Below, piece after piece: positions 8,383 through 15,985 of a DNA stretch of 64,000 nucleotides. Under the pieces are notes generated by a model. The model ran no database searches. It saw only the letters and a program-made list of their open reading frames with translations, and was not told where the DNA came from. The translations under genes and the position numbers were made by a program. Source of the DNA: Candidatus Butyricimonas faecavium (GTDB lineage Bacteria; Bacteroidota; Bacteroidia; Bacteroidales; Marinifilaceae); NCBI GenBank assembly GCA_944321125.1, contig CALUKD010000001.1, positions 248,001-312,000 on the forward strand. Reading direction: 5' to 3'. Every line of letters starts with the position of its first letter. Position 1 is the first letter of the stretch.

Positions 8383-9555
8383 CTATGGCAAATACTTAAA
8401 CTCCAACAAATCCGATTTCAGCTTCGGCAAGATAAAAATCGGTAAGAACAGATATACCATTAATGCCGCATAACTCTGCCAAGAAAATACCATCGGAATA
8501 CCATTCAAAGCTTGATCCACGTATATCAAAAAATAGTGACGCATCTGGAACAAATTCGACCCGATCTGTGCCAATTCCGGCATAGAACGCACCGGATAGG
8601 TAAACCCACATATTGAAAATGACAACACACCCCACAAAGCACATGCACTCAATGCAATCCTGCTCCGGCGAGTCATTCCCGTTACAAACAGGGCAAAACA
8701 TTGAGAAGCCAGGATCATCAGAACCATCGCCAAAAACATCGGGAAAAATCCGCTATTTAACGGGAAATGAGCATAACCATACAACATAGAAAGAGCAAGC
8801 ATTCCCATCGCGGTGAAAACCAAAGCCTGCGGGATAAGTTTCCCCATCAATGCCAAGATAATAGAACCATTCCCCTTCTCCAACCACTCTCTTGAAGTCC
8901 TCCGCTTAATCTCCTCGCTGATACTGTACACCGTGGTAAACATCACGAACATACACAAAAACGCCGGTAAAAGAAAATTTGCCAAATAAACGGCATAACT
9001 CAACCACGGGTTATTCAACGGGTGAGTGTCCAACACGATCGGCATCAACTTTGCCGCAAGTAACGGCCCTCCCTCCCCTTTCGCCAACAACAACGTCTGT
9101 TGAACCGCCCCGTTAGCCAAATTTGATTGCATCCGCATATCTTTATACAACAAAGAGCCCGCTAGGAAATAAGAATCGTTCGTGTAAAACGACAACACGG
9201 GCTCTCCCCCTGTTGAAGCATCCCGCCGAAAGTCTGCCGGAACATAAAAGATCCCGTAAACATCGCCCCGCTGTAAAGCCTCCCGCGCCTCACTGAAATT
9301 TGCCGTACGCATCACCACATCCGTCTGGGCAAACGTATTCAACGAACGTACCAGAGAACGGGAAGTCGTAGTATTATCCTCATCCACCACGGCCACAGGC
9401 AACTTCTCCGGCAATCCGTCTTTCAACAAATCCATGAAAAACAGAAAACAAAACAAAGGCGCAAAAATCATCACGAACCAGTAAATCCGACGCCCTGCCA
9501 ACATCCGGATCTCCCGTTTCATCAACACTCCCAAAGCCTTTATATTCTCACGCAT
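8383..9555 (-). CDS. ABC-2 family exporter permease (YhhJ/YbhS-like)
   Basis: The 390-residue protein has the same architecture as the next gene (7177-8352). A helix sits at about residues 25-45 (RIYWFVMIFAPLFCFLFFM). A long extracytoplasmic region and five C-terminal helices follow, with SISEEIKRRTSREWLEKG as the cytoplasmic connector. It is predicted to form the membrane part of an export complex with its neighbour, the HlyD adaptor upstream (9634-10629) and TolC (10640-12100). The genes run in the order tolC, hlyD, permease, permease, as in known YbhGFSR-type clusters, but the ATPase gene is missing. Confidence 0.85.
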   Translation of the reverse strand: MRENIKALGVLMKREIRMLAGRRIYWFVMIFAPLFCFLFFMDLLKDGLPEKLPVAVVDEDNTTTSRSLVRSLNTFAQTDVVMRTANFSEAREALQRGDVYGIFYVPADFRRDASTGGEPVLSFYTNDSYFLAGSLLYKDMRMQSNLANGAVQQTLLLAKGEGGPLLAAKLMPIVLDTHPLNNPWLSYAVYLANFLLPAFLCMFVMFTTVYSISEEIKRRTSREWLEKGNGSIILALMGKLIPQALVFTAMGMLALSMLYGYAHFPLNSGFFPMFLAMVLMILASQCFALFVTGMTRRSRIALSACALWGVLSFSICGFTYPVRSMPELAQIGSNLFQMRHYFLIYVDQALNGIPMVFSWQSYAALMVYLFLPIFILPKLKSDLLEFKYLP

Positions 9556-9633
9556 AATTTAATTTTAGATTTCAACCACACAAATCAACGCTCCTAATTT
9601 CACTTTAAACTCTAAATTCTAAACTTTAAACTT

Positions 9634-10629
9634 TTAGTTTTTAACCCTCTTCAACACGCTCATCCCCGGCCTCAACCCCTCCACCTTTTCCAAGGGTACA
9701 GCCTTCACCTCGAACGTTTTCGCATCATACTGCCCCGTTGTTTTTGTGGCTCTCCAAGCAGCATAAGTTCCCATATTCTTCATATAAGTCACTTTCAACT
9801 GTACCTCCTTATTGCCCAAAGCCGGGATATATCCCGTGAACACGGCTCCCATCTTCAAGTCTCCCAACAAATCTTCACGCACGTTAAATACTACCCACAT
9901 ATCTTCCAAATCCAATACATTCATCACGGGAGACCCCGTTCCCACCAATTCACCCACCTTCGGGTAACGCTCGGAAATCTCACCCGAAATCGGTGAAATC
10001 AAAAATGTCTCTTTGATATAAGAACTCACTTCTTCCACGGCCCCTCTCGCCCGATTCACTTGAGCTTCAGCAGCCTGTTTATCCTCTTTCTCTGCACCGT
10101 TCTTTGCCATTTCATACTGGGCCTTCGCGGCCTGTTCCGTGGCTAACATCGCCTTATAATTTGCCTCGGCCTCATCACGTTTCTGCGCAGAAACCACGTC
10201 ATTCTCAAACAACTTCTGTACTCGATCAAAAGACTTCTTTGCCACCTCAAGAGCCGCCTGTGCTTTTTTCCACGCTTGGAAAGCCATTGCTTTCTGCTCT
10301 TCACGGGCACCTTTCTGAGCCTTATCACTCAACGCTTGGGCTGCCTCTTCCGCTGCCTGTGCTTGATTAAACTTCGCCATTACCTCCGGGCTATCTAAAA
10401 TCGCCACTGTATCCCCTTTCATCACCTGCTCTCCCTCATCTACCAAAAAACGCTCAATTCTCCCCGGTACCTTTCCTGAAATCCGAACTTCCGTGGCCTC
10501 CGCCTCACCTTGAATCATCTCCGGAACCGGCTCCCAAAAAATAAATCCAAACACAGCAATCAAAAATATAATGATTACAATTCCTGTAAACATCAATACT
10601 TTCCCGCTAACACCCTTTTCATTCGTCAT
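9634..10629 (-). CDS. HlyD/EmrA-type periplasmic adaptor
   Basis: The 331-residue protein has an N-terminal membrane anchor (about residues 12-32, LMFTGIVIIIFLIAVFGFIFW). A lipoyl half-motif follows (GKVPGRIERFLVDEGEQVMKGD, about 50-71). A long Ala/Lys/Glu-rich coiled-coil hairpin (about 85-210) joins the second lipoyl half (FLISPISGEISERYPKVGE) and a C-terminal beta-barrel domain. It would connect the two ABC-2 permeases to TolC. The gene is 10 bases downstream of tolC (10640-12100) and 78 bases upstream of the first permease gene. The gap after it holds an AT-rich 10-base motif (ATTTTAGATT, 9562-9571) that recurs in this operon. Confidence 0.9.
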   Translation of the reverse strand: MTNEKGVSGKVLMFTGIVIIIFLIAVFGFIFWEPVPEMIQGEAEATEVRISGKVPGRIERFLVDEGEQVMKGDTVAILDSPEVMAKFNQAQAAEEAAQALSDKAQKGAREEQKAMAFQAWKKAQAALEVAKKSFDRVQKLFENDVVSAQKRDEAEANYKAMLATEQAAKAQYEMAKNGAEKEDKQAAEAQVNRARGAVEEVSSYIKETFLISPISGEISERYPKVGELVGTGSPVMNVLDLEDMWVVFNVREDLLGDLKMGAVFTGYIPALGNKEVQLKVTYMKNMGTYAAWRATKTTGQYDAKTFEVKAVPLEKVEGLRPGMSVLKRVKN

Positions 10630-10639
10630 AATATCTAAT

Positions 10640-12100
10640 TTAAAATTTAAAATCTAAAATTCCATAAGCTTTCTCCAAATAAACCTTACACAACCGAGCC
10701 TCTATCTGCGTATCAATCAATTCCGAATTCGCCGTCAACCAAGCTGTTTGTGCTTCCAACACATTTAGCACGGGAATCGTCCCCTCTTTAAAGCCCAAAT
10801 TCGCAAACTTCAGATTTTCCTCTGCCCGTTCCAGATTCTTACGGGCCATCGCCAACTTCTTCCCCACCTCCTTCATCTTGAATTCCGACTGGTTCACCTG
10901 CAACTCAATCTGCTCCTTTGCTTCCTGTAACTTATAATTCATCGCATTTGTCTGTGCTTTTGCACTACGTAAACTTTTACGGGATGCACCCCAATGAAAT
11001 ATTGGAGCCTTAATCCCCACTCCCACACTCCACATACCGTCAAATTTCGTACTCACCCCATCAAAGAAAGAAGGCGTACTGCTCAAATAATTTGCCGTCA
11101 GAGCAATTGTCGGTAAATACTCCGATAAAGCAATCTTCTCTTTCTTCTTATATATATCCGTGGCCAACTGCAAACTCGCTACCTCCGGGCGTCGGCTATA
11201 CACTTGTTCTAGATTTTCAGTCGGTACCTCCTCCACGTCCGAATCTACCACTTCCTCTTTCAACATCACGATCGTGTCTGTCGGCAAACCACAAATCTGG
11301 TTCAACACCATCCGGGACAAACTCAACCCGTTATCCACCTTTGTTTGCACCATCTCCCCTTCATTCAGCTTCACCCTCACGGAAAGTACATCCGCTTTAG
11401 TAGCCACCCCCGTCGTGTGCATCAACTCGACATCATGCACGAACTTCTTCAACGTTTCCACGTACTTATCCGCCAATTTTTTCCGGTTCACCAGAGAAAT
11501 AATCTGCCAATAAGCTTCGTCTGTCGAAAGAATCACGTTCTGTAACTCCTGCGACCGCTTGCTTTTAGCCAACTGCTCCGACAACCCGGCTATCTGGTTA
11601 TAAGCCCTGATCTTCCCTCCCATGTAAATCGGCTGCGTCAACCCAACCTGTACGATTCCCAAATTCCGTTCGTCCACGGTCATCGCATCCTTCGGCAACA
11701 GGGCGTAATCTTTCGGAACATACTGCCCGTTTACCATCACGGGTTTCCCATCCGCACCAATCATCAACTGATCAGGACGAAACGTAAACTTCCCATCCGC
11801 ACCCATCGACCCAACAGGCAAATGAGCATCATCGGCCAACAAATTAATCTCTTTTTGATTACGCAGATACACACCCATAGCGTCAATGCCAGGTAAATAC
11901 TTTGTGAAAGCCTCCGCTTTTTGCGCCTCACTCGCTTTAACTTCCTCGTCTGCAATTTTCAGTTTCTTATTATTCTCTATCGCCAACCGCCGAAAATCCT
12001 CCAAACTTAACACTTCCTGTGCATTTGACTGTAATATAAAACACAGTAATACAAGAATTAAACTTAATCCAGATCTACATTTCGCAATCCTCTTCATCAC
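10640..12100 (-). CDS. TolC-family outer membrane efflux protein (ABC/HlyD partner)
   Basis: The 486-residue protein has a signal peptide ending near residue 27 (LCFILQSNAQ). The two helical repeats of TolC family proteins cover about residues 35-240 and 275-480. It is the outer-membrane exit duct for the HlyD adaptor and permeases encoded directly downstream. It shares the long loop style GKFTFRPDQLMIGADGKP with the corresponding loop of the second TolC (1392-2801), which suggests they are paralogues. The start is either of two consecutive ATGs (12100 or 12097). A TAAATTTG -7 box at 12136-12143 suggests that this gene has its own promoter, separate from that of the tetR pair. Confidence 0.9.
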   Translation of the reverse strand: MMKRIAKCRSGLSLILVLLCFILQSNAQEVLSLEDFRRLAIENNKKLKIADEEVKASEAQKAEAFTKYLPGIDAMGVYLRNQKEINLLADDAHLPVGSMGADGKFTFRPDQLMIGADGKPVMVNGQYVPKDYALLPKDAMTVDERNLGIVQVGLTQPIYMGGKIRAYNQIAGLSEQLAKSKRSQELQNVILSTDEAYWQIISLVNRKKLADKYVETLKKFVHDVELMHTTGVATKADVLSVRVKLNEGEMVQTKVDNGLSLSRMVLNQICGLPTDTIVMLKEEVVDSDVEEVPTENLEQVYSRRPEVASLQLATDIYKKKEKIALSEYLPTIALTANYLSSTPSFFDGVSTKFDGMWSVGVGIKAPIFHWGASRKSLRSAKAQTNAMNYKLQEAKEQIELQVNQSEFKMKEVGKKLAMARKNLERAEENLKFANLGFKEGTIPVLNVLEAQTAWLTANSELIDTQIEARLCKVYLEKAYGILDFKF

Positions 12101-12135
12101 TTTCTCGTTTTTAATATTCTAACTTCAATTCTCTT

Positions 12136-12156
12136 CAAATTTATACTTTTCGGTAT
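12136..12156 (-). promoter_or_regulatory. -7 promoter element before tolC with overlapping small inverted repeat
   Basis: TAAATTTG on the minus strand (12136-12143) matches the Bacteroides -7 consensus TAnnTTTG and lies 36 bases from the tolC start. No good -33 TTTG is present. An inverted repeat ATAC-N6-GTAT (12143-12156) overlaps its upstream edge and is a weak candidate operator for one of the TetR proteins. Confidence 0.45.
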
Positions 12157-12173
12157 GTACTCCCGTAAAAATT

Positions 12174-12776
12174 TTATAGAGCTTTTACTAACGAATAAAG
12201 TTGCTCATACTGGTAACGTACCGATGATAAAGCATAAGAAATATCCTGATGCATGACAATATAATTTATCAACCCAATACTTATATTCAGCAAATTCTTT
12301 GCCAAAATAGAAGTATCTACATCATCCCTTATCTCTTTCGCCCGCTTTGCCTCTAAGATAACACCTTCTAACTTCGACATCCACGAGATCTTCGTGTCGC
12401 TCACCATCTGTTTAAACTCCGGATACAAAGAAATCACCTCTACCATCAACGAAAGACACAAAATTTCGGGAATATCACTATCCAAGCGCTTTGCCCCGTA
12501 ATGACCGATACTTTCCAGATTATGAATCGTCAAGTCAATAAACTCCCGTAAGGAATGTACCCGGTTCATTTCCTCGGCCCGCCGACTATTCAACATACGG
12601 TAGTACCTCGTCACTCCCTCTTTCAAAACTTCTTCCTTATTCAAGAAATGATAATAAAACGTCCCCTTAGTCATCCCCACAGCCTTCTCCAAGTCGGTAA
12701 GCGTTACTGCCTTGAATCCTTTTTTAAGGAACAACAAAAAAGCTGTCTCGATAATCGTATCTCTCGTTCCACTCAT
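12174..12776 (-). CDS. TetR/AcrR-family transcriptional regulator
   Basis: The 200-residue protein has an N-terminal helix-turn-helix (about residues 8-52; VTLTDLEKAVGMTKGTFYYHF is the typical TetR recognition segment). The all-helical C-terminal ligand domain is not conserved in sequence. It probably represses the efflux operon that follows and is released by a pump substrate. Its start overlaps the stop of the upstream tetR gene by four bases (ATGA), so the two regulators are translationally coupled. The pair may act as a heterodimer or control separate promoters. Confidence 0.9.
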   Translation of the reverse strand: MSGTRDTIIETAFLLFLKKGFKAVTLTDLEKAVGMTKGTFYYHFLNKEEVLKEGVTRYYRMLNSRRAEEMNRVHSLREFIDLTIHNLESIGHYGAKRLDSDIPEILCLSLMVEVISLYPEFKQMVSDTKISWMSKLEGVILEAKRAKEIRDDVDTSILAKNLLNISIGLINYIVMHQDISYALSSVRYQYEQLYSLVKAL

Positions 12777-13372
12777 TTCTTTATCAACATATAATATTGT
12801 TCAAACTGCATCCGCATATCTGAAAACATATACTGGAAATTCGCCTGTTCCAACTCGATATTCAACATACTGCTTGACACGGACATCAAATTACGGGCCA
12901 ACACCGAGGTATCCAGTGTCTCCCGAATCTCCCCGCTTTGCTTCGCTTTCAAAATAATATGTTCCCAATTAGCCAACCGCTTCTTGGAAATCGTGTATAT
13001 CCGCTCCCGAAAATCCGGAAAGATCGGAGCCACTTCCAATACCAACTGGAAAAATAAGACTTCTAGTATAAAACATCCGAAAATTCTCTGGGAAGCATCA
13101 GCACTCGCTTCTTTATTCTTGATCACGAGATCAATATACTCCCGTAAAGAGGTCACACGCTCCACATCTTCCTCACTCTCCTCCTTCATCACACTAAAAT
13201 ACCGTTCCATTCCCACCTCTAGAATTTCCTTCTTGTCCTTGAAATAATAATAAAAAGCCCCTTTGGTCAAGCCCGTGGCTTGTTCCAATGTTTTCAGAGA
13301 ACAGGCCTTATACCCCCTGTTTAAGAATTGTAGAAACGCTTTTTTTACTATTTCTTCCCGAAGCTCCGTCAT
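12773..13372 (-). CDS. TetR/AcrR-family transcriptional regulator, first gene of the efflux operon
   Basis: From the ATG at 13372 the product has 199 residues. The HTH (about residues 5-50) contains CSLKTLEQATGLTKGAFYYYF. The helical ligand domain is of similar length to its neighbour at 12174-12776, and the two are evident paralogues. An alternative TTG start eight codons upstream (13396) is unlikely, because it lies inside the -7 box at 13394-13401. As first gene of the operon it is well placed for autoregulation. The upstream region has several palindromes that could be operators. Confidence 0.88.
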   Translation of the reverse strand: MTELREEIVKKAFLQFLNRGYKACSLKTLEQATGLTKGAFYYYFKDKKEILEVGMERYFSVMKEESEEDVERVTSLREYIDLVIKNKEASADASQRIFGCFILEVLFFQLVLEVAPIFPDFRERIYTISKKRLANWEHIILKAKQSGEIRETLDTSVLARNLMSVSSSMLNIELEQANFQYMFSDMRMQFEQYYMLIKK

Positions 13373-13393
13373 AGAAATTTTTATTATATCACG

Positions 13394-13401
13394 CAAAGAT
13401 A
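13394..13401 (-). promoter_or_regulatory. -7 element of the tetR-efflux operon promoter
   Basis: The minus strand reads TATCTTTG, a perfect TAnnTTTG -7 box, 22 bases from the ATG at 13372. A -33 TTTG at the right distance is not visible, which fits a promoter that is weak or needs help. Its position rules out the upstream TTG start of the first tetR gene. Confidence 0.6.
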
Positions 13402-13580
13402 GGGATAAAAATTGAACATCTTTAATTTAACATTTAGATTCACGTTAATACGGGAAATAATCATTTTTTATAAATCGTTATTATGATATCACTTCCTATT
13501 AATAAAACAATAGAGTTACAAATCATTATCACTAGTGGATCATTTCCGTATATAAAGTTTTTTATAAGCTTATAAAATCT

Positions 13581-13615
13581 TATTAAAACGCTATTCTAAA
13601 TATAGCGTTTTAATA
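13581..13615 (-). terminator. 14-bp stem-loop after the symporter gene, likely terminator
   Basis: TATTAAAACGCTAT (13581-13594) pairs perfectly with 13602-13615 across a 7-base loop. On the minus strand it is followed by AGATTTTATAAG, moderately T-rich. It is 100 bases past the symporter stop. Confidence 0.55.
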
Positions 13616-13650
13616 GGGTTCTAATAGCGTTCTAATAGCGTTTTACACGG
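13607..13650. repeat. tandem 11-bp repeats (consensus GTTYTAATAGC, four units)
   Basis: Units are at 13607-13617, 13618-13628, 13629-13639 and 13640-13650. The middle two are identical. The first differs at two positions and the last is degenerate after GTTTTA. The 11-base period places each unit on the same DNA face. The first unit overlaps the right arm of the 14-bp stem. Confidence 0.7.
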
Positions 13651-13715
13651 TAGTGATCCGGAAGTAATCATGTTTTAATCTTTATTTCGTGTATCATATC
13701 AGATTGAATACCAGA

Positions 13716-14924
13716 TTACTCCACCACGACCACCTCTTCTAGTTCCTCCCGAGTCCCCGCATGGTGACTTTTCTTATTTATCTGGTCCACAATCACGGCA
13801 ATCGCACCATCTCCAGTTACGTTACAAGCCGTACCGAAACTATCCATTGCAATATACAAAGCGATCATCAACCCTTGGGCCGTCTCGTCAAATCCCAGCA
13901 TAGACTGCAATAACCCCAAAGCTGCCATGATCGCACCACCCGGAACCCCCGGTGCAGCTACCATGGCAATTCCCAGCATAAAAATAAACCCGGCCATTAC
14001 CCCAAAAGAAACCGATATTCCAGACATCAACATGATCGCCATGGCACAAGCCACGATCTTCATCGTGCTGCCTGACAAGTGTATCGTGGCACAAAGCGGG
14101 ATCACGAAAGCTGCTAGCTCCCGGTTGACACCATTTTTTATCGTTTGTTCCAATGTCACGGGAATTGTCGCAGCGGAAGATTGCGTTCCCAAAGCTATCA
14201 TGTAAGCCGGCAACATATTCCTAAACAACCGTAACGGATTTTTTTTCGACACGATCCCGGCAATGAAGAATTGAATAAACAACAGAACGATCGTCAGGAA
14301 AAATATCATCATGATAATCTTCACGAACACGCCCAATACACCGGACACTTGTCCGGAATTCGAAATATTCAAGAAAATACCGAAAATATAAAGCGGTAAC
14401 AAAGGAATAATCACGCCCGTGATCACCTTGTTGATAATATCCTTAAAATCCTCCATCACTCCTTTCAACGCAGCCCCGTTGATCACCGACATCCCCAAAC
14501 CTAACGTGAAAGCCAAGATCAAAGAGGTCATTACGTCCATCAAAGGCGGCATCGTCACCGTGAAATAAGGAGCCAAAGGTTCCACCGCCGTTTCCAACGG
14601 CTGCAACTCGGCATCTTTCAATAACCACGGATAACTCAAATCACTGGCAAAATAAGTAAAGAACCCCGAAAACAGGGTAAACCCATACGCCAACAAAGCA
14701 GTTATCAATAACAGTCTCCCCGCCCCTTTACCCAAATCGGCTATACCCGGAGCCACCAACCCAAGGATCAGTAATGGAATAATAAAACCAAGGAAATTAC
14801 TAAACAATCCATTTATCGTTAAGAAAATTCTTACCAACCCATCGGGAAAGAAAAGTCCACACCCAATACCTAAAGCAATCGCTATCACGATCTTTGGCAA
14901 TAAGCCTATCTTCTTTTTTTTCAT
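13716..14924 (-). CDS. dicarboxylate/amino acid:cation symporter (DAACS/SLC1 family)
   Basis: The 402-residue protein has about eight membrane helices plus two re-entrant hairpins. The HP1 motif GTQSSAATIPVT is at about residues 246-257 (family form SSSAATLP), and the TM7/HP2 substrate region MDSFGTACNVTGDGAIAVIVD is at about 359-379. It would import a dicarboxylate, glutamate/aspartate or serine/threonine with Na+ or H+. The residues seen do not fix which. NVTGDG replaces the usual NMDG, so the subfamily is atypical. It is monocistronic, with a 420-base gap upstream and a stem-loop downstream. Confidence 0.9.
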   Translation of the reverse strand: MKKKKIGLLPKIVIAIALGIGCGLFFPDGLVRIFLTINGLFSNFLGFIIPLLILGLVAPGIADLGKGAGRLLLITALLAYGFTLFSGFFTYFASDLSYPWLLKDAELQPLETAVEPLAPYFTVTMPPLMDVMTSLILAFTLGLGMSVINGAALKGVMEDFKDIINKVITGVIIPLLPLYIFGIFLNISNSGQVSGVLGVFVKIIMMIFFLTIVLLFIQFFIAGIVSKKNPLRLFRNMLPAYMIALGTQSSAATIPVTLEQTIKNGVNRELAAFVIPLCATIHLSGSTMKIVACAMAIMLMSGISVSFGVMAGFIFMLGIAMVAAPGVPGGAIMAALGLLQSMLGFDETAQGLMIALYIAMDSFGTACNVTGDGAIAVIVDQINKKSHHAGTREELEEVVVVE

Positions 14925-15344
14925 ACGCCCATCTATTTATATAAAAAACAAATTACACTCATATGACCAATAAGATACACGAGCCCATTACAAAAGATAA
15001 ATAACATACCACAAACCTTCTCATCACCAAATCTTTATCCGTAACAAATTGATTTTGCAGGCCTCACGTTCCCACATCTGTCAGTCGGGATTCCCGCCTT
15101 TCAGACGGTACCCTATTTTCTTTGAACGAGAAAATTAATAAAAAAGATTTATTAATCCTGCTTTTTTGTACTATTTCAGGTACAATTGTTAATCAACTAG
15201 CACATATCGAAGGACTTAAGGATTCATTATTTATTAACATAAAAGAATCATTATCACATTTTTCACCCCTCCAGATAATGATAGTTTTCATTTTTAAGTT
15301 AAGTCATTTATTTTTAAATTTGCGATAAGATTAGTTGTATTATA
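14925..15344. other. 420-base gap between symporter and ECF sigma gene
   Basis: The gap must carry the divergent promoters of the symporter and the sigma gene. The sigma promoter is visible (15292-15322); a symporter -7 box is not clear. A GC-rich inverted repeat CGGGA-T-TCCCG (15086-15096) stands out in AT-rich surroundings. A 68-codon TTG-started plus-strand ORF (15122-15328) runs through the sigma promoter and is probably spurious. Confidence 0.6.
15292..15322 (+). promoter_or_regulatory. housekeeping-type promoter of the L1 ECF sigma gene
   Basis: The -7 box TAAATTTG (15315-15322) matches TAnnTTTG. TTTT at 15292-15295 lies 19 bases upstream, one mismatch from TTTG. The sigma ATG is at 15345, leaving a short leader. 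Confidence 0.65.
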
Positions 15345-15908
15345 ATGATTATTAGCGAAAAACATTTTCGACAATTTGTCGAGGGGGATGAGAAATCCTT
15401 TGAAGTTATTTTCTGCCAATACTACAAAACATTGGTATCTTATGTCATGCGCTACGATTTAGAATTCATGGAAGCAGAAGATATCGTACTTGAAATCTTT
15501 CATCGTATTTGGCAAATTCGTAAAAAATTAAAATCACCGGCAGCACTTCATACTCTACTTTTTACTGCCACGAGAAATAGAACTCTAAACGTGTCCCGCA
15601 ATAAAAAAAATAGGCAAAACATAATCAAAAACTATATTACGTTGGAAGAAGAGGAAGAAACACGGGATTATATTATGGAAGAAGAGATGAGCCGCCTGCT
15701 GGATCAAGCAATTAATAAACTTCCCAAACAATGTGAACAGGTTATTATTGGATTACTTCGGGGCAAAGTATTGCAACAAATCGCAGATGAAATGCAAATT
15801 TCAATCAACTCAGCAAAAACATATAAATTAAGAGCTATCCAAACGTTACGCTCTCTATTAAAGGACCCTCCATTCTTAATTTTAATAATACTGATAACCA
15901 ATACATAA
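15345..15908 (+). CDS. ECF sigma-70 family RNA polymerase sigma factor (L1)
   Basis: The 187-residue protein has region 2 at about residues 20-90 (FCQYYKTLVSYVMRY, EAEDIVLEIFHRIW) and region 4 at about 120-172 (INKLPKQCEQVIIGLLRGKVLQQIADEMQ, an HTH ending SINSAKTYKLRA). It would direct transcription of the L1 import genes when released by the FecR protein encoded next (15986-17146). It has a housekeeping-type promoter, whereas fecR and the SusCD operon share a different motif. The sigma therefore seems not to be autoregulated, while its anti-sigma is. The hydrophobic C-terminus FLILIILITNT is common in this class. Confidence 0.92.
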   Translation: MIISEKHFRQFVEGDEKSFEVIFCQYYKTLVSYVMRYDLEFMEAEDIVLEIFHRIWQIRKKLKSPAALHTLLFTATRNRTLNVSRNKKNRQNIIKNYITLEEEEETRDYIMEEEMSRLLDQAINKLPKQCEQVIIGLLRGKVLQQIADEMQISINSAKTYKLRAIQTLRSLLKDPPFLILIILITNT

Positions 15909-15937
15909 CAAACTAAATATTAAAAAACATTTTTCAT

Positions 15938-15970
15938 TTTGTCATCCAAATAAAAAGTTACGGGTTTATA
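15938..15970 (+). promoter_or_regulatory. L1 ECF-type promoter motif before fecR
   Basis: A 33-base block begins TTTGTCATC and ends GTTACGGGTTTATA. It is 31/33 identical to 26644-26676 (minus strand) in front of the L1 SusCD operon, with differences only at block positions 10 and 14. fecR starts 16 bases after the block. Shared by exactly the two transcripts a FecR/ECF pair should control, it is best read as the promoter of the L1 sigma factor. Confidence 0.75.
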
Positions 15971-15985
15971 ACATAAACAATTATC

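Larger units (their letters stand above)
13397..13715. other. 319-base gap between symporter and tetR operon, rich in palindromes
   Basis: It contains a 16-bp perfect palindrome TTTATAAGCTTATAAA (13561-13576), a 14-bp perfect stem (13581-13594 with 13602-13615) and four tandem 11-base units (13607-13650). No credible ORF is present. The 14-bp stem followed by T-rich sequence on the minus strand probably ends symporter transcription. Confidence 0.6.

Noticed and set aside
13607-13650. CRISPR-like short repeats
   Set aside because: Units are 11 bases and contiguous with no spacers, and no cas gene is nearby.
15122-15328. 68-codon plus-strand ORF with hydrophobic segments before the L1 sigma gene
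   Set aside because: It starts with TTG, has no ribosome site, and its 3' part contains the -33/-7 promoter of the sigma gene. AT-rich composition explains the hydrophobic codons.
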